Below, in pieces: positions 7,713 to 16,347 of a stretch of 64,000 nucleotides of DNA (position 1 is the stretch's first letter; each line of letters begins with the position of its first letter). This DNA comes from an uncultured Eubacteriales bacterium (GTDB lineage Bacteria; Bacillota; Clostridia; Christensenellales; Aristaeellaceae): the NCBI GenBank assembly GCA_902793325.1, contig CADBCY010000001.1:1-64000 (forward strand), in the 5' to 3' direction. Made by a program: the position numbers and the translations under genes. Under the pieces are notes generated by a model. It was given only the letters and a program-made list of their open reading frames with translations, had not been told where the DNA came from and searched no databases.

Positions 7713-9025
7713 AGGTCGTACACCGCCAGGCTGTCGTCGGCGGCGTCGGGGTCGTCCGCCGCGCCGCGCAGCGGCACCTGGGGCGAGCCCACCAGATCCT
7801 CGAAGCGGGCCTCGGGGTTCTGGAGCAGCAGGTTCATCAGGGCGATGAAGTCGCGCGTCACCTCGCGGGGCGTCAGCAGCGCGTCCGCGCCGATGCGCTC
7901 GGACACCTTCTGCATGAACGCCGCCAGCTGCTCCGCGCTCAGTATGGGTTCCTCCAGCCCGTGGTGGGCGCAGAACACGTCCATCAGCCGCTCCAGCAGC
8001 AGGAAGATCTCCTCGGGGGTCAGCGACTCCAGCCGCAGGATGGGCCCGGAATAGTCCGCCATGCCCTCCGGCAGCAGCGCGCTGCCCCGCAGCCTGGACT
8101 TGAGCGCGTCGTAGCTGAACAGCCCGCGCCGCTCGTCCTCCACGCTCTGGGGCGTGCCGCCCAGGTACAGCCCCAGCCACGGCGCGCGGCCCTGCATGAT
8201 GTCGTTGAACATCGCCAGCAGCTTTTCGTAGTTGTTCTCCCGGCTCACGCGGTTGGTGATCTTGTACAGGTTCACGGTCTCGTCGATGAGCACCAGCAGC
8301 CCGCGGTAGCCCAGTTGGCTGGCCAGCCGCGCCAGCAGCTTCACCGCGTCGTACCAGTTGTCGTCGGTGATGATCTGCCCCACGCCCAGCGGCTTGGCGT
8401 CGGCCTTCTTTTCGTATTCGCCCCGCAGCCAGCGCAGCGCGCGGCCCATGCCCTCGTCGTCCGCGGCGCGGTAGCCCTCCCAGTAGGCCAGCAGCACCCG
8501 GGCGAAGTCGTAGCCGAACACGAATTCCCGCAGCTCCCCGGCGGTGGCGCGGATGGCGGCGCTGACGGCGTCCCCGTCGGAGCCCTCGCCCAGGTCGCGG
8601 CAGATGTCGTTGATCCAGCGCTGCAGCAGGCTCTCCAGCGCGCCGCCCTCGGGCCGGGTCTTGGTGGACAGGCTGGCCATCAGCTCCCGGTACAGCTTGA
8701 GCCCCTGCCCCTTCGTGCCCGCGAGCCGGCGCTCGGGGGTCAGGTCGGCGTTCATCACCAGGTAGCCCCGCTCCATGGCGTTGTTCCGCGCCAGTTGCAG
8801 CAGGAAGCTCTTGCCGCTGCCGTAGCGGCCCTCGATGAGCCGGAACGCGCCGCCGCCGCCGGCGATGTCCTCCAGGTCGGACAGTATGGCCTCGATCTCG
8901 GCCCTGCGGCCCACGGCGATGTACTCCAGCCCGATGCCGGGTACCACGCCCGCGCCCATGGACTTCAGTATCGCCGTGGAGCAGCGGCGGGGGATCTTCG
9001 GAATGACGTGCACAGTGTTTTCCAT
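7709..9025 (-). CDS. BrxD-like P-loop ATPase (DUF2791 type)
   Basis: ATPase of 438 aa resembling the BREX protein BrxD. The Walker A GRYGSGKS covers residues 67-73 and a Walker B reads LLVLIDE before TVNLYK. A downstream segment with GGTPQSVEDERRG and a C-terminal helical lid follows the family pattern. A GGGAGG site lies 7 nt before the ATG. It opens a two-gene operon with the Lhr-like helicase. Its 5' region carries three tandem repeats, each with a minus-strand extended -10 element. Function unknown outside BREX; an ATP-driven loader or regulator for the helicase is my inference. Confidence 0.8.
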   Translation of the reverse strand: MENTVHVIPKIPRRCSTAILKSMGAGVVPGIGLEYIAVGRRAEIEAILSDLEDIAGGGGAFRLIEGRYGSGKSFLLQLARNNAMERGYLVMNADLTPERRLAGTKGQGLKLYRELMASLSTKTRPEGGALESLLQRWINDICRDLGEGSDGDAVSAAIRATAGELREFVFGYDFARVLLAYWEGYRAADDEGMGRALRWLRGEYEKKADAKPLGVGQIITDDNWYDAVKLLARLASQLGYRGLLVLIDETVNLYKITNRVSRENNYEKLLAMFNDIMQGRAPWLGLYLGGTPQSVEDERRGLFSYDALKSRLRGSALLPEGMADYSGPILRLESLTPEEIFLLLERLMDVFCAHHGLEEPILSAEQLAAFMQKVSERIGADALLTPREVTRDFIALMNLLLQNPEARFEDLVGSPQVPLRGAADDPDAADDSLAVYDL

Positions 9026-9062
9026 GGGGGTGCCTCCCTTTGGTAGAATGGAATCCGAATAT

Positions 9063-9147
9063 GATTGTCGGCGCGCTGCGCAACTCGCTTTGCTCCCTTG
9101 CGCGCCGACCCGGAAAACCTTCGGTTTTCCTAATCATATTATACCAC
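9063..9147 (-). repeat. Tandem promoter-hairpin repeat, unit 1
   Basis: An 85-bp unit next to the BrxD-like gene. On the minus strand it reads TGGTATAAT (TATAAT at 9143-9138), then hairpin GGAAAACCGAAGGTTTTCC, then a 10-bp stem GTCGGCGCGC/GCGCGCCGAC closing a 23-nt loop. It abuts unit 2 without spacer. Confidence 0.85.
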
Positions 9148-9230
9148 GATTGTCGGCGCGCTGCGCAACTCGCTTTGCTCCCTTGCGCGCCGACCCGGAA
9201 AACCTTCGGTTTTCCTAATCATTATACCAC
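9148..9230 (-). repeat. Tandem promoter-hairpin repeat, unit 2
   Basis: An 83-bp unit identical to unit 1 except for 2 nt missing next to the -10 region (TATAAT at 9226-9221). Both hairpins are preserved exactly. Confidence 0.85.
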
Positions 9231-9322
9231 GATTGTCGGCGCGCTGCGCAACTCGCTTTGCTCCCTTGCGCGCCGACCCGGAAAACCGCGCTTCGCGCCA
9301 ATTTTCCTAATCATTATACCAC
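9231..9322 (-). repeat. Tandem promoter-hairpin repeat, unit 3
   Basis: A 92-bp unit with TATAAT at 9318-9313. The small hairpin is enlarged by GCGC-TTC-GCGC inserted in the loop, so the stem is kept although the sequence changed. It is the unit farthest from the gene and so the first transcribed. Confidence 0.85.
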
Positions 9323-9326
9323 AAAT

Positions 9327-9340
9327 TTCCCGCGCGGGAA
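9327..9340. promoter_or_regulatory. 14-bp palindrome at the -35 position of repeat unit 3
   Basis: TTCCCGCGCGGGAA is a perfect palindrome located 8 nt upstream of the first TATAAT box. It is a candidate operator for the BrxD/helicase operon. No matching regulator is identified. Confidence 0.4.
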
Positions 9341-9341
9341 G

Positions 9342-9377
9342 AAAAAAGGGGACGAACGCGAAAATTCCGTTCGTCCC
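9342..9377 (-). terminator. Rho-independent terminator of the membrane exporter gene
   Basis: A 10-bp stem GGGACGAACG/CGTTCGTCCC (9377-9368 and 9358-9349) with a 9-nt loop, followed on the minus strand by C and six T (9347-9342). It insulates the repeat-driven operon from the upstream gene. Confidence 0.88.
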
Positions 9378-9413
9378 GGTGAATGATCCGGCAGGGGAGG
9401 CCCGGCCCGCGAC

Positions 9414-9983
9414 TCATCTCACGATGGCCGTCACGCCCGTCGCGGCCAGGGTCATGATCAGGCACGCGGTGGCGTTTCCGAGCAGGATCGCCGCGGCGCT
9501 CTTGCCGCGGGGCATGTTGAACAGCGTGGCGATGGCGCTGCCCGTCCACACGCCGGTGCCCGGCAGGGGCAGGGCCACGAACAGGTACAACCCGAAGAGC
9601 TCCGCCGTTTCCGCGGAGAAGTAGCGCCGGATGCCCTTCCTGCGATTCCGCTTCATGGCGCGGCGCTTTTTGGCGGTGTGGCGCTCCAGCCACGCGGCGA
9701 AGGCGCGCACCGGCTTGATGGGCAGCGTGTAGAACCAGTCCAGCACCGGCCGCAGCAGCAGCAGTATGAAGGGCACCGGGATGCTGCTGCATACCAGCGC
9801 CAGCAGGTAGGCGAACGCCGCGGGCAGGCCCATGCCGATGGCCACCGCCACGGCGTAGCGGCCCTCGAAGGTGGGCACCATGCTCAGCAGCGCGGCGGTG
9901 ACGATGCGCGCGGTGTCGGGCCGGGCGGCGACTTCCCCGGCGGCGGTCATCAGGGGGGCGAGGCGAAGCAGGTTTCGGGTCAT
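9414..9983 (-). CDS. Small multidrug export family membrane protein
   Basis: A 189-aa membrane protein resembling the small multi-drug export family (COG2426, Sm_multidrug_ex). It shows the stretch LSMVPTFEGRYAVAVAIGMG near the N-terminus, several hydrophobic helices, a basic loop (TAKKRRAMKRNRRKG) and LPLPGTGVWTGSAIATLF near residue 150. Actual drug export has rarely been shown for this family. The ATG at 9983 is preferred because GGAGG stands 6 nt before it; an ATG at 9989 touches that site. Monocistronic, with its own terminator. Confidence 0.75.
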   Translation of the reverse strand: MTRNLLRLAPLMTAAGEVAARPDTARIVTAALLSMVPTFEGRYAVAVAIGMGLPAAFAYLLALVCSSIPVPFILLLLRPVLDWFYTLPIKPVRAFAAWLERHTAKKRRAMKRNRRKGIRRYFSAETAELFGLYLFVALPLPGTGVWTGSAIATLFNMPRGKSAAAILLGNATACLIMTLAATGVTAIVR

Positions 9984-10091
9984 GGTCATCCTCCAGGGGG
10001 CGGGCGCCCGTTTCGTTATCCTCCCCATCATACCACGGCAATGTAAAGGGCGTGCGGTGGAGGGGATGTCGCCCCGGTGCGCGGGCATGGG

Positions 10092-10116
10092 AAAAGGGGC
10101 GCTTCATCGGCGCCCC
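10092..10116 (-). terminator. Terminator of the uronate operon
   Basis: Minus-strand stem GGGGCGC/GCGCCCC with 7-nt loop followed by TTTT (10095-10092), 34 nt past the uxaC stop codon. Confidence 0.75.
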
Positions 10117-10149
10117 TGAAGAACGGACTGTCCGCCGGTTCGGAAGAAG

Positions 10150-11553
10150 TTATTTCTCCGCGAATCCGAAGTATGCTTTGGCGTTGTCGTGGCTGATGCC
10201 GCGGACGATCTCCTTGAGGGTGTCCATGTCGTCCGGGAACATGCCCTCCTCGACCCACTCGCCGAGCACGCGGCACAGTATGCGCCGGAAGTACTCGTGC
10301 CGCGGATAGCTCAGGAAGGAGCGGCTGTCGGTCAGCATGCCCACGAAGCCCGCCAGGTAGCCCAGCGCGCCGAGGGACTTGATCTGCTCGACCATGCCGT
10401 CGAAGTGATCGTTGAACCACCAGGCGGAGCCGTGCTGGATCTTGCCCACCGCCTCGTCGCTCTGGAAGCAGCCCAGGATGGTGTCGATGGCGGCGTTGTC
10501 GTTGGTGTTCAGGCTGTAGAGGATGGTCCGGGGCAGCGTGCCCGCCTCCTCCAGCATGCCCAGGAAGGCCGCGGTGTCGGCGGAGGACGCGCCGTTGTCC
10601 ACGCAGTCGTAGCCGGTGTCCGGGCCGAGCCTGCGGAACATGGGGCCGTTGTTGTCCCGGCGGCAGCCGTAGTGAAGCTGCATCACCCAGCCGAGGCGCG
10701 CGTACTCGCCCGCCAGGAAGGCCATGGCCGCCGTCTTGAAGGCGTCCTCCTCCCGGCGCGAGGGCATCGCGCCAGCGAGCCGCGCGGCGAAGATGCGCTC
10801 GATCTCCGCCTCGGGGGCCGGGGCGTACATCACGTAATTCAGGCCGTGGTCGCTCAGGCGGCAGTTGTGCTCGTGGAAGAACGCCATGCGCGCCTTCAGC
10901 GCCTGCTTGAGCGCGGCGAAGCTGTCGATCTTCACGCCGGAGACGGCCTCGAGCTGGGCCAGGTAGTCCAGATAGGTCGCCTTCTCCAGGTTCATGGCCT
11001 TGTCCGGGCGCCAGGCGGGCAGCACGGCGGTCCGGAAGGTGGGGTCGGCGGCCAGCTTTTCGTGCCACTCCAGGCTGTCGACGGGGTCGTCGGTGGTGCA
11101 GATGGTCTCCACGTTGGACATGGCGATCAGCCCGCGCACGCTGTAGCCCGCGCTGCGCAGCTTCGCGTTGCACAGGTTCCAGACCTCCTCGGCGGTATCC
11201 CTGTTCAGGATGCCCTCGTAGCCGAAGAAGCGCCGCAGCTCCAGGTGGCTCCAGTGGTACAGCGGGTTGCCGACGGCCTTGCCCAGCACCTCGGCCCAGC
11301 GGAGGAACTTTTCGTGGGCGTCGGCGTCGCCGGTGACGTACTTCTCCGGCACGCCCGCCGAGCGCATCAGCCGCCACTTGTAGTGGTCGCCGCCCAGCCA
11401 GACCTGGGTGATGTTGTCGTAGCGCAGGTCCTCCCAGATCTCCCGGGGGCTGATGTGGCAGTGGTAGTCGATAATGGGGCACTTCTCCGCCGCCTCGTGG
11501 TACAGCGTGCGGGCGGCCTCGGTATTCAGAAGAAAGTCTTTGTCGAGAAACAT
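10150..11553 (-). CDS. uxaC: Glucuronate isomerase (uronate isomerase)
   Basis: Converts D-glucuronate to D-fructuronate and D-galacturonate to D-tagaturonate, the first cytoplasmic step of hexuronate catabolism. The 467-aa length is normal. The amidohydrolase-like metal motif HCH occurs in IIDYHCHISPREIW (about residues 27-40), and GGDHYKWRLMRSAGV is typical of UxaC. It is the last gene of the leftward operon with uxuB and uxuA, so the cluster covers the full glucuronate branch to 2-keto-3-deoxygluconate. Confidence 0.95.
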   Translation of the reverse strand: MFLDKDFLLNTEAARTLYHEAAEKCPIIDYHCHISPREIWEDLRYDNITQVWLGGDHYKWRLMRSAGVPEKYVTGDADAHEKFLRWAEVLGKAVGNPLYHWSHLELRRFFGYEGILNRDTAEEVWNLCNAKLRSAGYSVRGLIAMSNVETICTTDDPVDSLEWHEKLAADPTFRTAVLPAWRPDKAMNLEKATYLDYLAQLEAVSGVKIDSFAALKQALKARMAFFHEHNCRLSDHGLNYVMYAPAPEAEIERIFAARLAGAMPSRREEDAFKTAAMAFLAGEYARLGWVMQLHYGCRRDNNGPMFRRLGPDTGYDCVDNGASSADTAAFLGMLEEAGTLPRTILYSLNTNDNAAIDTILGCFQSDEAVGKIQHGSAWWFNDHFDGMVEQIKSLGALGYLAGFVGMLTDSRSFLSYPRHEYFRRILCRVLGEWVEEGMFPDDMDTLKEIVRGISHDNAKAYFGFAEK

Positions 11554-11586
11554 GGTGTTTCCTCCTTGTGGGTGTTCGCGGCGCCG

Positions 11587-13203
11587 TCAGGCGCCCAGGT
11601 GCCGCGCCAGCGTGGCGCGCACGGCGCCGGGGCCGGCCAGCTCCTCCCGGAAGAGGGCGGCGACCTTGTCCTTCAGGCCCGCCTCGACGAGGCTGACGCC
11701 GAACAGGTTTGCGTTGGCGAGGATGTCGTCCAGCCTGCCGTCGGCGGAGGCGGGATCGCCCGGCGTCACGCCGGCCAGCGCCTCGGTGAGCATGGGCAGC
11801 ATGGGGTCGGGGCTGACGGCCATTGCCTTTCCGGCGTCGTCCACGCCCAGCAGGTACCGCAGCCACCCGGCCAGCGCCAGGGGAATGGCCTCCAGCGCCG
11901 CGGGGTCGCGGTCGGGGTCGGCCATGTAGCTCTTGATGGTCTCGCCGAAGCGGATGGGGATTTTCTGGCTGGTGTCGCAGGCGATGCGCTGGGGCGTGTC
12001 GGGCATGAAGGGGTTGGGCAGGCGCTGCTCCACCACCTCGTCGATGAACGCCCGCGGGCTGAGGATCTTCGGGTCGGTGACCACCGGCAGGCCCTCGTCG
12101 TAGCCGATGCGCCGGACCAGCTTCACCAGCAGTTCGTCCCGCATCTCGTCGCAGATCTTCTCATAGCCCAGCAGGCACCCGTACACCGCCAGCGCCGTGT
12201 GCAGCGGGTTCAGGCAGGTGGTGACCTTCATGCGCTCGGTGTTGTTCACGGTGTCGCGGTCGGTCATGTACACCCCGGCCTTCTCCAGCGGCGGGCGGCC
12301 GTTGGGGAAGCGGTCCTCGATCACCAGGTACTGGGGGATCTCCGCGTTCACGAAGGGCGCGATGTAGGTGTGCTTCGCGGTGACGATGGCGTCCATGTCC
12401 TCGAAGCCCTGCGCGCGCAGCGCCTCGGCCACGGAGTCCGCGGGGCGCGGGGTGATCTTGTCGATCATCGACCAGGGGAAGGAGACCTTCGCCTCGTCCT
12501 CCAGCCAGGCGACGAAGGCGTCGGTCACGAAGCCCCTGTCCTGCCAGGCGCGCGCCATCTCGGTGACGCCTGCCTTCAGCTTTTCGCCGTTGTGGGAGCA
12601 GTTGTCCATGCTGACCACGGCGACGGGCGTCGCGCCGGCGTTGAAGCGCTCCCACAGCATGCCCGCCACGATGCCCATGGCGTGCTTCGGCATGGCGGGA
12701 CCCGCGGCCATGTCCGCGGCGGCGAGGGGCGAGAGGTCGCCCTTCATGTCCCGCAGCGCGTAGCCCTTCTCGGTGATGGTGAAGCTGACCATCTGCAGGG
12801 AGGGGTTGCGGAAGATGGCCTTCAGCGCCTCGCGCTGGGCGGGGTCGGCGGCCACCAGCCCCCGGGCGATGGAGGCGTTCACGGCCTTGTCGATGCCGCC
12901 GTCGGGGCGCAGGCTCACGGCCAGGGTCATGCTGTCGTGGGGGAGGTAGATCTTCTCGATGACCTCGTCGTCGAAGGTCTCCACGGCCACGATGCCCGCC
13001 TTCGCCTCGCCCGCGTCCAGCAGCGCCTGCATCAGGCCCGCGATGAACCCGCGGAAGATGTTGCCCGCGCCGAAGTGCACCCATACCGGGCGCTCGGCGG
13101 TCTCGGCGCACATGGCCTTCCAGTCCTGCTTCGGCAGGCGGACGCCCGCCGCTACCCAGGCGGCGCGGTCCATGAGGCCGTTATAGTTCAGTTGCATGGT
13201 CAT
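11587..13203 (-). CDS. uxuB: Fructuronate reductase (D-mannonate oxidoreductase)
   Basis: NAD-dependent reductase of the mannitol dehydrogenase family (538 aa) that reduces D-fructuronate to D-mannonate. The N-terminal Rossmann motif is VHFGAGNIFRGF (about residues 41-52); the catalytic-domain stretch TTCLNPLHTALAVYG follows near residue 337. Position between uxaC and uxuA favours UxuB over the tagaturonate reductase UxaB, and no altronate dehydratase gene is nearby. Confidence 0.9.
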   Translation of the reverse strand: MTMQLNYNGLMDRAAWVAAGVRLPKQDWKAMCAETAERPVWVHFGAGNIFRGFIAGLMQALLDAGEAKAGIVAVETFDDEVIEKIYLPHDSMTLAVSLRPDGGIDKAVNASIARGLVAADPAQREALKAIFRNPSLQMVSFTITEKGYALRDMKGDLSPLAAADMAAGPAMPKHAMGIVAGMLWERFNAGATPVAVVSMDNCSHNGEKLKAGVTEMARAWQDRGFVTDAFVAWLEDEAKVSFPWSMIDKITPRPADSVAEALRAQGFEDMDAIVTAKHTYIAPFVNAEIPQYLVIEDRFPNGRPPLEKAGVYMTDRDTVNNTERMKVTTCLNPLHTALAVYGCLLGYEKICDEMRDELLVKLVRRIGYDEGLPVVTDPKILSPRAFIDEVVEQRLPNPFMPDTPQRIACDTSQKIPIRFGETIKSYMADPDRDPAALEAIPLALAGWLRYLLGVDDAGKAMAVSPDPMLPMLTEALAGVTPGDPASADGRLDDILANANLFGVSLVEAGLKDKVAALFREELAGPGAVRATLARHLGA

Positions 13204-13281
13204 TCCTCCTAAGCAGAGCCGTCGGCTGCCGGCGACCGGCCGAACGGGCGGTTTGGCTGAAAGCCGGCGGCGGGTTGCTCT

Positions 13282-14352
13282 TTATCCGTTCTTTTCCAGC
13301 GCTTCCCACAGCCCGTTGAGGTACGCCGCGCCCAACGCGCGGTCGTAGAGGCCGTAGCCGGGCCGGCCGGTCTCGTCCCAGATCATGCGGCCGTGGTCGG
13401 GGCGCACGTAGGTGTCCGGGCAGGTGTCGTGCACGGCCTTCATGATCGCGTACAGGTCCAAGTCGCCCGTCGAGGACAGATGCGCCGCCTCGCGGAAGTG
13501 GTGGTGGCCCAGGTACTTCACGTTCCGCACGTGCATCGCGCCGATGCGGTCCATCTTGCCGAAGTGGCGAATGCAGGCCACCACGTCGTTGTCGGGGTTG
13601 GAGCCCAGGGAGCCGGTGCACAGGCACACGGTGTTGGCGGGGCTGTCGTGCAGGCGGATGATCCTGTCGAAGTCGTCCTGGCTGTGGGCGATCCGGGGCA
13701 GGCCGAAGATGGGCCAGGCGGGGTCGTCCGGGTGGCAGGCCATGCGCACGCCGACCTCCTCGCACACCGGGATCACGGCGTCCAGGAAGTACTTGTAGTT
13801 GCGGCGCAGGTCGTCGCCGGTCATGCCCTCGTACTGGCCGAGCGTGGTCTCCAGCAGCGCCAGCCGCTCGGGCTCCCAGCCGGGCAGGGTGAAGCCCTGG
13901 CTGCCCTCGGCGGTCTTTCGCACGATCTCCAGCGGGCCCATCTCGCCCAGATCCTTCTCGTCGAAGTACAGGCTGTTCGAGCCGTCCTCGGGGATCACCC
14001 GCGCCAGGTCGGTGCGCAGCCAGTCGAACACCGGCATGAAGTTGTACACGATCACCTTCACGCCGTTGCGGGCCAGCATGCGGATGGTAGACATGTAATT
14101 TTCGATGTATTCCTCGCGGCTGGGCAGGCCGAGCTTGATGTCCTCGTGGACGTTCACGCTCTCGATGACCTCCAGCTCCAGGCCGGCCTCGTGCACTTCC
14201 TTCACCAGCGCCCGGAACTCGTCCTCGGGCCAGTCCACGCCCGCGGGCTTGTCCAGCAGGCCCATCAGCCCCGTCATGCCGGGGATCTGCTTCACGTACT
14301 TCAGCGGGATCGGGTCGGCCTTGCTGCCGTACCAGCGGAATGTCATTTTCAT
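13282..14352 (-). CDS. uxuA: Mannonate dehydratase
   Basis: Dehydrates D-mannonate to 2-keto-3-deoxy-D-gluconate (356 aa, TIM-barrel, Mn/Fe dependent). Family signatures are MTFRWYG at the start, [19 protein letters not shown] near residue 97, [12 protein letters not shown] near residue 204 and [12 protein letters not shown] near the C-terminus. The ATG at 14352 is chosen because GGAG lies 8 nt upstream. It follows dctM in the same operon after about 75 nt containing a 9-bp GC hairpin. Confidence 0.95.
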   Translation of the reverse strand: MKMTFRWYGSKADPIPLKYVKQIPGMTGLMGLLDKPAGVDWPEDEFRALVKEVHEAGLELEVIESVNVHEDIKLGLPSREEYIENYMSTIRMLARNGVKVIVYNFMPVFDWLRTDLARVIPEDGSNSLYFDEKDLGEMGPLEIVRKTAEGSQGFTLPGWEPERLALLETTLGQYEGMTGDDLRRNYKYFLDAVIPVCEEVGVRMACHPDDPAWPIFGLPRIAHSQDDFDRIIRLHDSPANTVCLCTGSLGSNPDNDVVACIRHFGKMDRIGAMHVRNVKYLGHHHFREAAHLSSTGDLDLYAIMKAVHDTCPDTYVRPDHGRMIWDETGRPGYGLYDRALGAAYLNGLWEALEKNG

Positions 14353-14390
14353 GGGGATCACTCCGTTCTCATATGTGGAAGGATGGGTGG

Positions 14391-14418
14391 GCGGGGAGGC
14401 GGGGCGCGCCCTCCCCGC
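14391..14418 (-). other. Intercistronic hairpin dctM-uxuA
   Basis: GCGGGGAGG/CCTCCCCGC stem with a 10-nt loop between the transporter and enzyme halves of the operon and no T-tract. Likely affects mRNA processing or relative expression rather than ending transcription. Confidence 0.45.
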
Positions 14419-14428
14419 GGTCAGGATA

Positions 14429-15733
14429 TCACAGCCGCAGCGCGCCGGTGATGGTGGGCAGCCACAGGCTGATCTGCGGGATGAAGGTGATCAGCAGCAG
14501 GGCGATCAGCATGCAGATGTAGAAGGGGAGCGTCGCCTTGACGACCTTTTCCATCGGCAGCTTCGCCACCGCCGAGCCGATGAACAGCACCGCGCCCACG
14601 GGCGGCGTCAGCAGGCCGATGCCGCAGTTGAGCACGATCATGATGCCGAACTGCACCGGGTGGATGCCGATGGACTGGGCCACGGGCAGCAGGATCGGCG
14701 TGGCGATCAGGATGATGGGGGCCATGTCCATGATCATGCCCAGCACGAGCAGGATCAGGTTCAGCAGCAGCGCGATGACGATGGGGTTCGAGGAGATGCT
14801 GGTGATCAGGTTGGCCGCCTTCAGCGGCACGTGCAGCAGCGTCAGGCAGTTGCCGAAGGCCGCGGAGGTGGCAATCAGGATCAGCACGATGGCCAGCGTG
14901 TCGATGCAGCTCTCCAGCGCCTTCCACACGCCCTTCCAGTTCAGCCCCCTGTAGATGAACACCGACACGAACAGCGAGTAGATGACCGCGATGGCGGCGG
15001 ACTCGGTGGCGGTGAACACGCCGCCGACCACGCCGACGACCACGATCAGGATCGCCGCCAGCGCCCAGAAGGACGTGCCGAGCTGCTTGACGAAGTTCTT
15101 TATGGAGAACTTTTCACCCTTGGGATAGCTCCGCTTCACGGAGATGATATAGCTGCCCACCATCAGCGCGATGGCCAGGATCGCTCCGGGGATGTAGCCC
15201 GCCATGAACAGCGCGCCCACGGAGATGCCGCCGGCGGTGGTGGCGAAGATGACCATGTTGTGGCTCGGCGGCACCAGCAGGCCCTCGCAGGAGGAGGTGA
15301 TGGTGACCGCGGTGGAGAAGTCGGCGTCGTAGCCCTGGTCCACCATCATGGGGATGAGGATGGAGCCCAGCGAGGCGGTGTCCGCGGAGGCGGAGCCGGA
15401 GATGCCGCCGAAGAAGTAGGACGCCACGATGTTCACCATCGCAAGGCCGCCGCGCATCCAGCCGACGAGGGAGTTTGCGAGGGCGATCAGTTTGTCGGAA
15501 ATGCCGCCGGTGCCCATCAATACGCCCATCGTGATGAAGAAGGGCACGGCCATCAGGCTGAAGGACCACACGCCCTTCACCATCTGCTGCACCAGCGTGA
15601 CCAGCGGCTGCCCCATGGACAGCATGCATAACACCGTGGACAGGCCCACCGCGTAGGCGATGGGGAAGCGCAGGAAGATCATCAGCAGGAAGCTGCCCAG
15701 CAGGATGATCGTGGAAATCGTCTCGGCGCTCAT
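14429..15733 (-). CDS. dctM: TRAP transporter large permease
   Basis: The 12-helix ion-coupled permease (434 aa) of a tripartite ATP-independent transporter. Typical DctM stretches are [19 protein letters not shown] near residue 65, [18 protein letters not shown] near residue 108 and [15 protein letters not shown] near residue 155. The start overlaps the dctQ stop by 4 nt. Linkage with uxuA-uxuB-uxaC indicates a uronate substrate such as glucuronate or galacturonate (inference from context). Confidence 0.92.
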   Translation of the reverse strand: MSAETISTIILLGSFLLMIFLRFPIAYAVGLSTVLCMLSMGQPLVTLVQQMVKGVWSFSLMAVPFFITMGVLMGTGGISDKLIALANSLVGWMRGGLAMVNIVASYFFGGISGSASADTASLGSILIPMMVDQGYDADFSTAVTITSSCEGLLVPPSHNMVIFATTAGGISVGALFMAGYIPGAILAIALMVGSYIISVKRSYPKGEKFSIKNFVKQLGTSFWALAAILIVVVGVVGGVFTATESAAIAVIYSLFVSVFIYRGLNWKGVWKALESCIDTLAIVLILIATSAAFGNCLTLLHVPLKAANLITSISSNPIVIALLLNLILLVLGMIMDMAPIILIATPILLPVAQSIGIHPVQFGIMIVLNCGIGLLTPPVGAVLFIGSAVAKLPMEKVVKATLPFYICMLIALLLITFIPQISLWLPTITGALRL

Positions 15734-16269
15734 GCCTGCTTCGCCTCCTTTTCAGCGGGAACAAAGAATTCCTCGATGTGCTGGAAGATCTGCTCCAGCT
15801 CGAAGATGATCATGCTGCCGCCCGCCACGGGGATGGGCAGGTACTGCCACACCTTGCTCAGCTTGGGCAGGGACGCATACTTGCCCTTCGCGGCCAGCGG
15901 GGAGTTGCAGAACTTCACGCCCTGCACCAGCAGGATCACGCCCAGCGCCAGCACGGCCAGGTCCGCGAGCAGGTCCAGGCACAGTATGGCCTTCCGCGAG
16001 AGCTTGTTGTCGTAGATGGTCATGCGGATGTGGGCGCGGCGGCGGATGGCCAGCGTGGCGGACAGCACCGCCATGTAGGCCATGAGCGTCAGCACGATCT
16101 CCTCCGACCAGTGCGGGTCGCTGATGAAGGGCACGTAGCGGCCCAGCACCGCCCAACTGGTGATGATGATGTCGCCGATCAGCAGCAGCTTGCAGATGAA
16201 CAGTACGATTTTATATGTCCAGTCGTACAGCGGCCTGATCTTCTCCATCGTTTTGAAGAACGCGGGCAT
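15730..16269 (-). CDS. dctQ: TRAP transporter small permease
   Basis: Four-helix DctQ-family subunit (179 aa) that bridges the binding protein and the large permease. The family stretch SDPHWSEEIVLTLMAYMA lies near residue 50, and RRRAHIRMTIYD near residue 75. ATG at 16269 has GGAGG 8 nt upstream; longer in-frame extensions read through an intercistronic hairpin and are unlikely. Confidence 0.9.
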   Translation of the reverse strand: MPAFFKTMEKIRPLYDWTYKIVLFICKLLLIGDIIITSWAVLGRYVPFISDPHWSEEIVLTLMAYMAVLSATLAIRRRAHIRMTIYDNKLSRKAILCLDLLADLAVLALGVILLVQGVKFCNSPLAAKGKYASLPKLSKVWQYLPIPVAGGSMIIFELEQIFQHIEEFFVPAEKEAKQA

Positions 16270-16299
16270 GGGGAAAGCCTCCTTGCTTTTGGTTTGAAA

Positions 16300-16327
16300 G
16301 GGGCGCAGGGCTGACACCCTGCGCCCC
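16300..16327 (-). other. Strong intercistronic hairpin dctP-dctQ
   Basis: Perfect 11-bp stem GGGGCGCAGGG/CCCTGCGCCCC, 6-nt loop, followed by TTTC only. Its place between binding-protein and permease genes suits a 3' stabiliser or leaky terminator that lifts dctP mRNA above dctQM. Confidence 0.65.
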
Positions 16328-16347
16328 TTGAAAGGGTTGGCGACGGA

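Noticed and set aside
9063-9322. CRISPR array
   Set aside because: The 83-92 bp units abut without unique spacers and contain promoter boxes; no cas genes are present.
9040-9624. Small protein encoded across the tandem repeats
   Set aside because: The repeated peptide only reflects the DNA repeat and runs through a terminator and an antisense gene.
10189-13212. A 1,007-codon open frame on the plus strand across uxaC and uxuB
   Set aside because: Antisense shadow of two clear enzymes with no recognisable motif.
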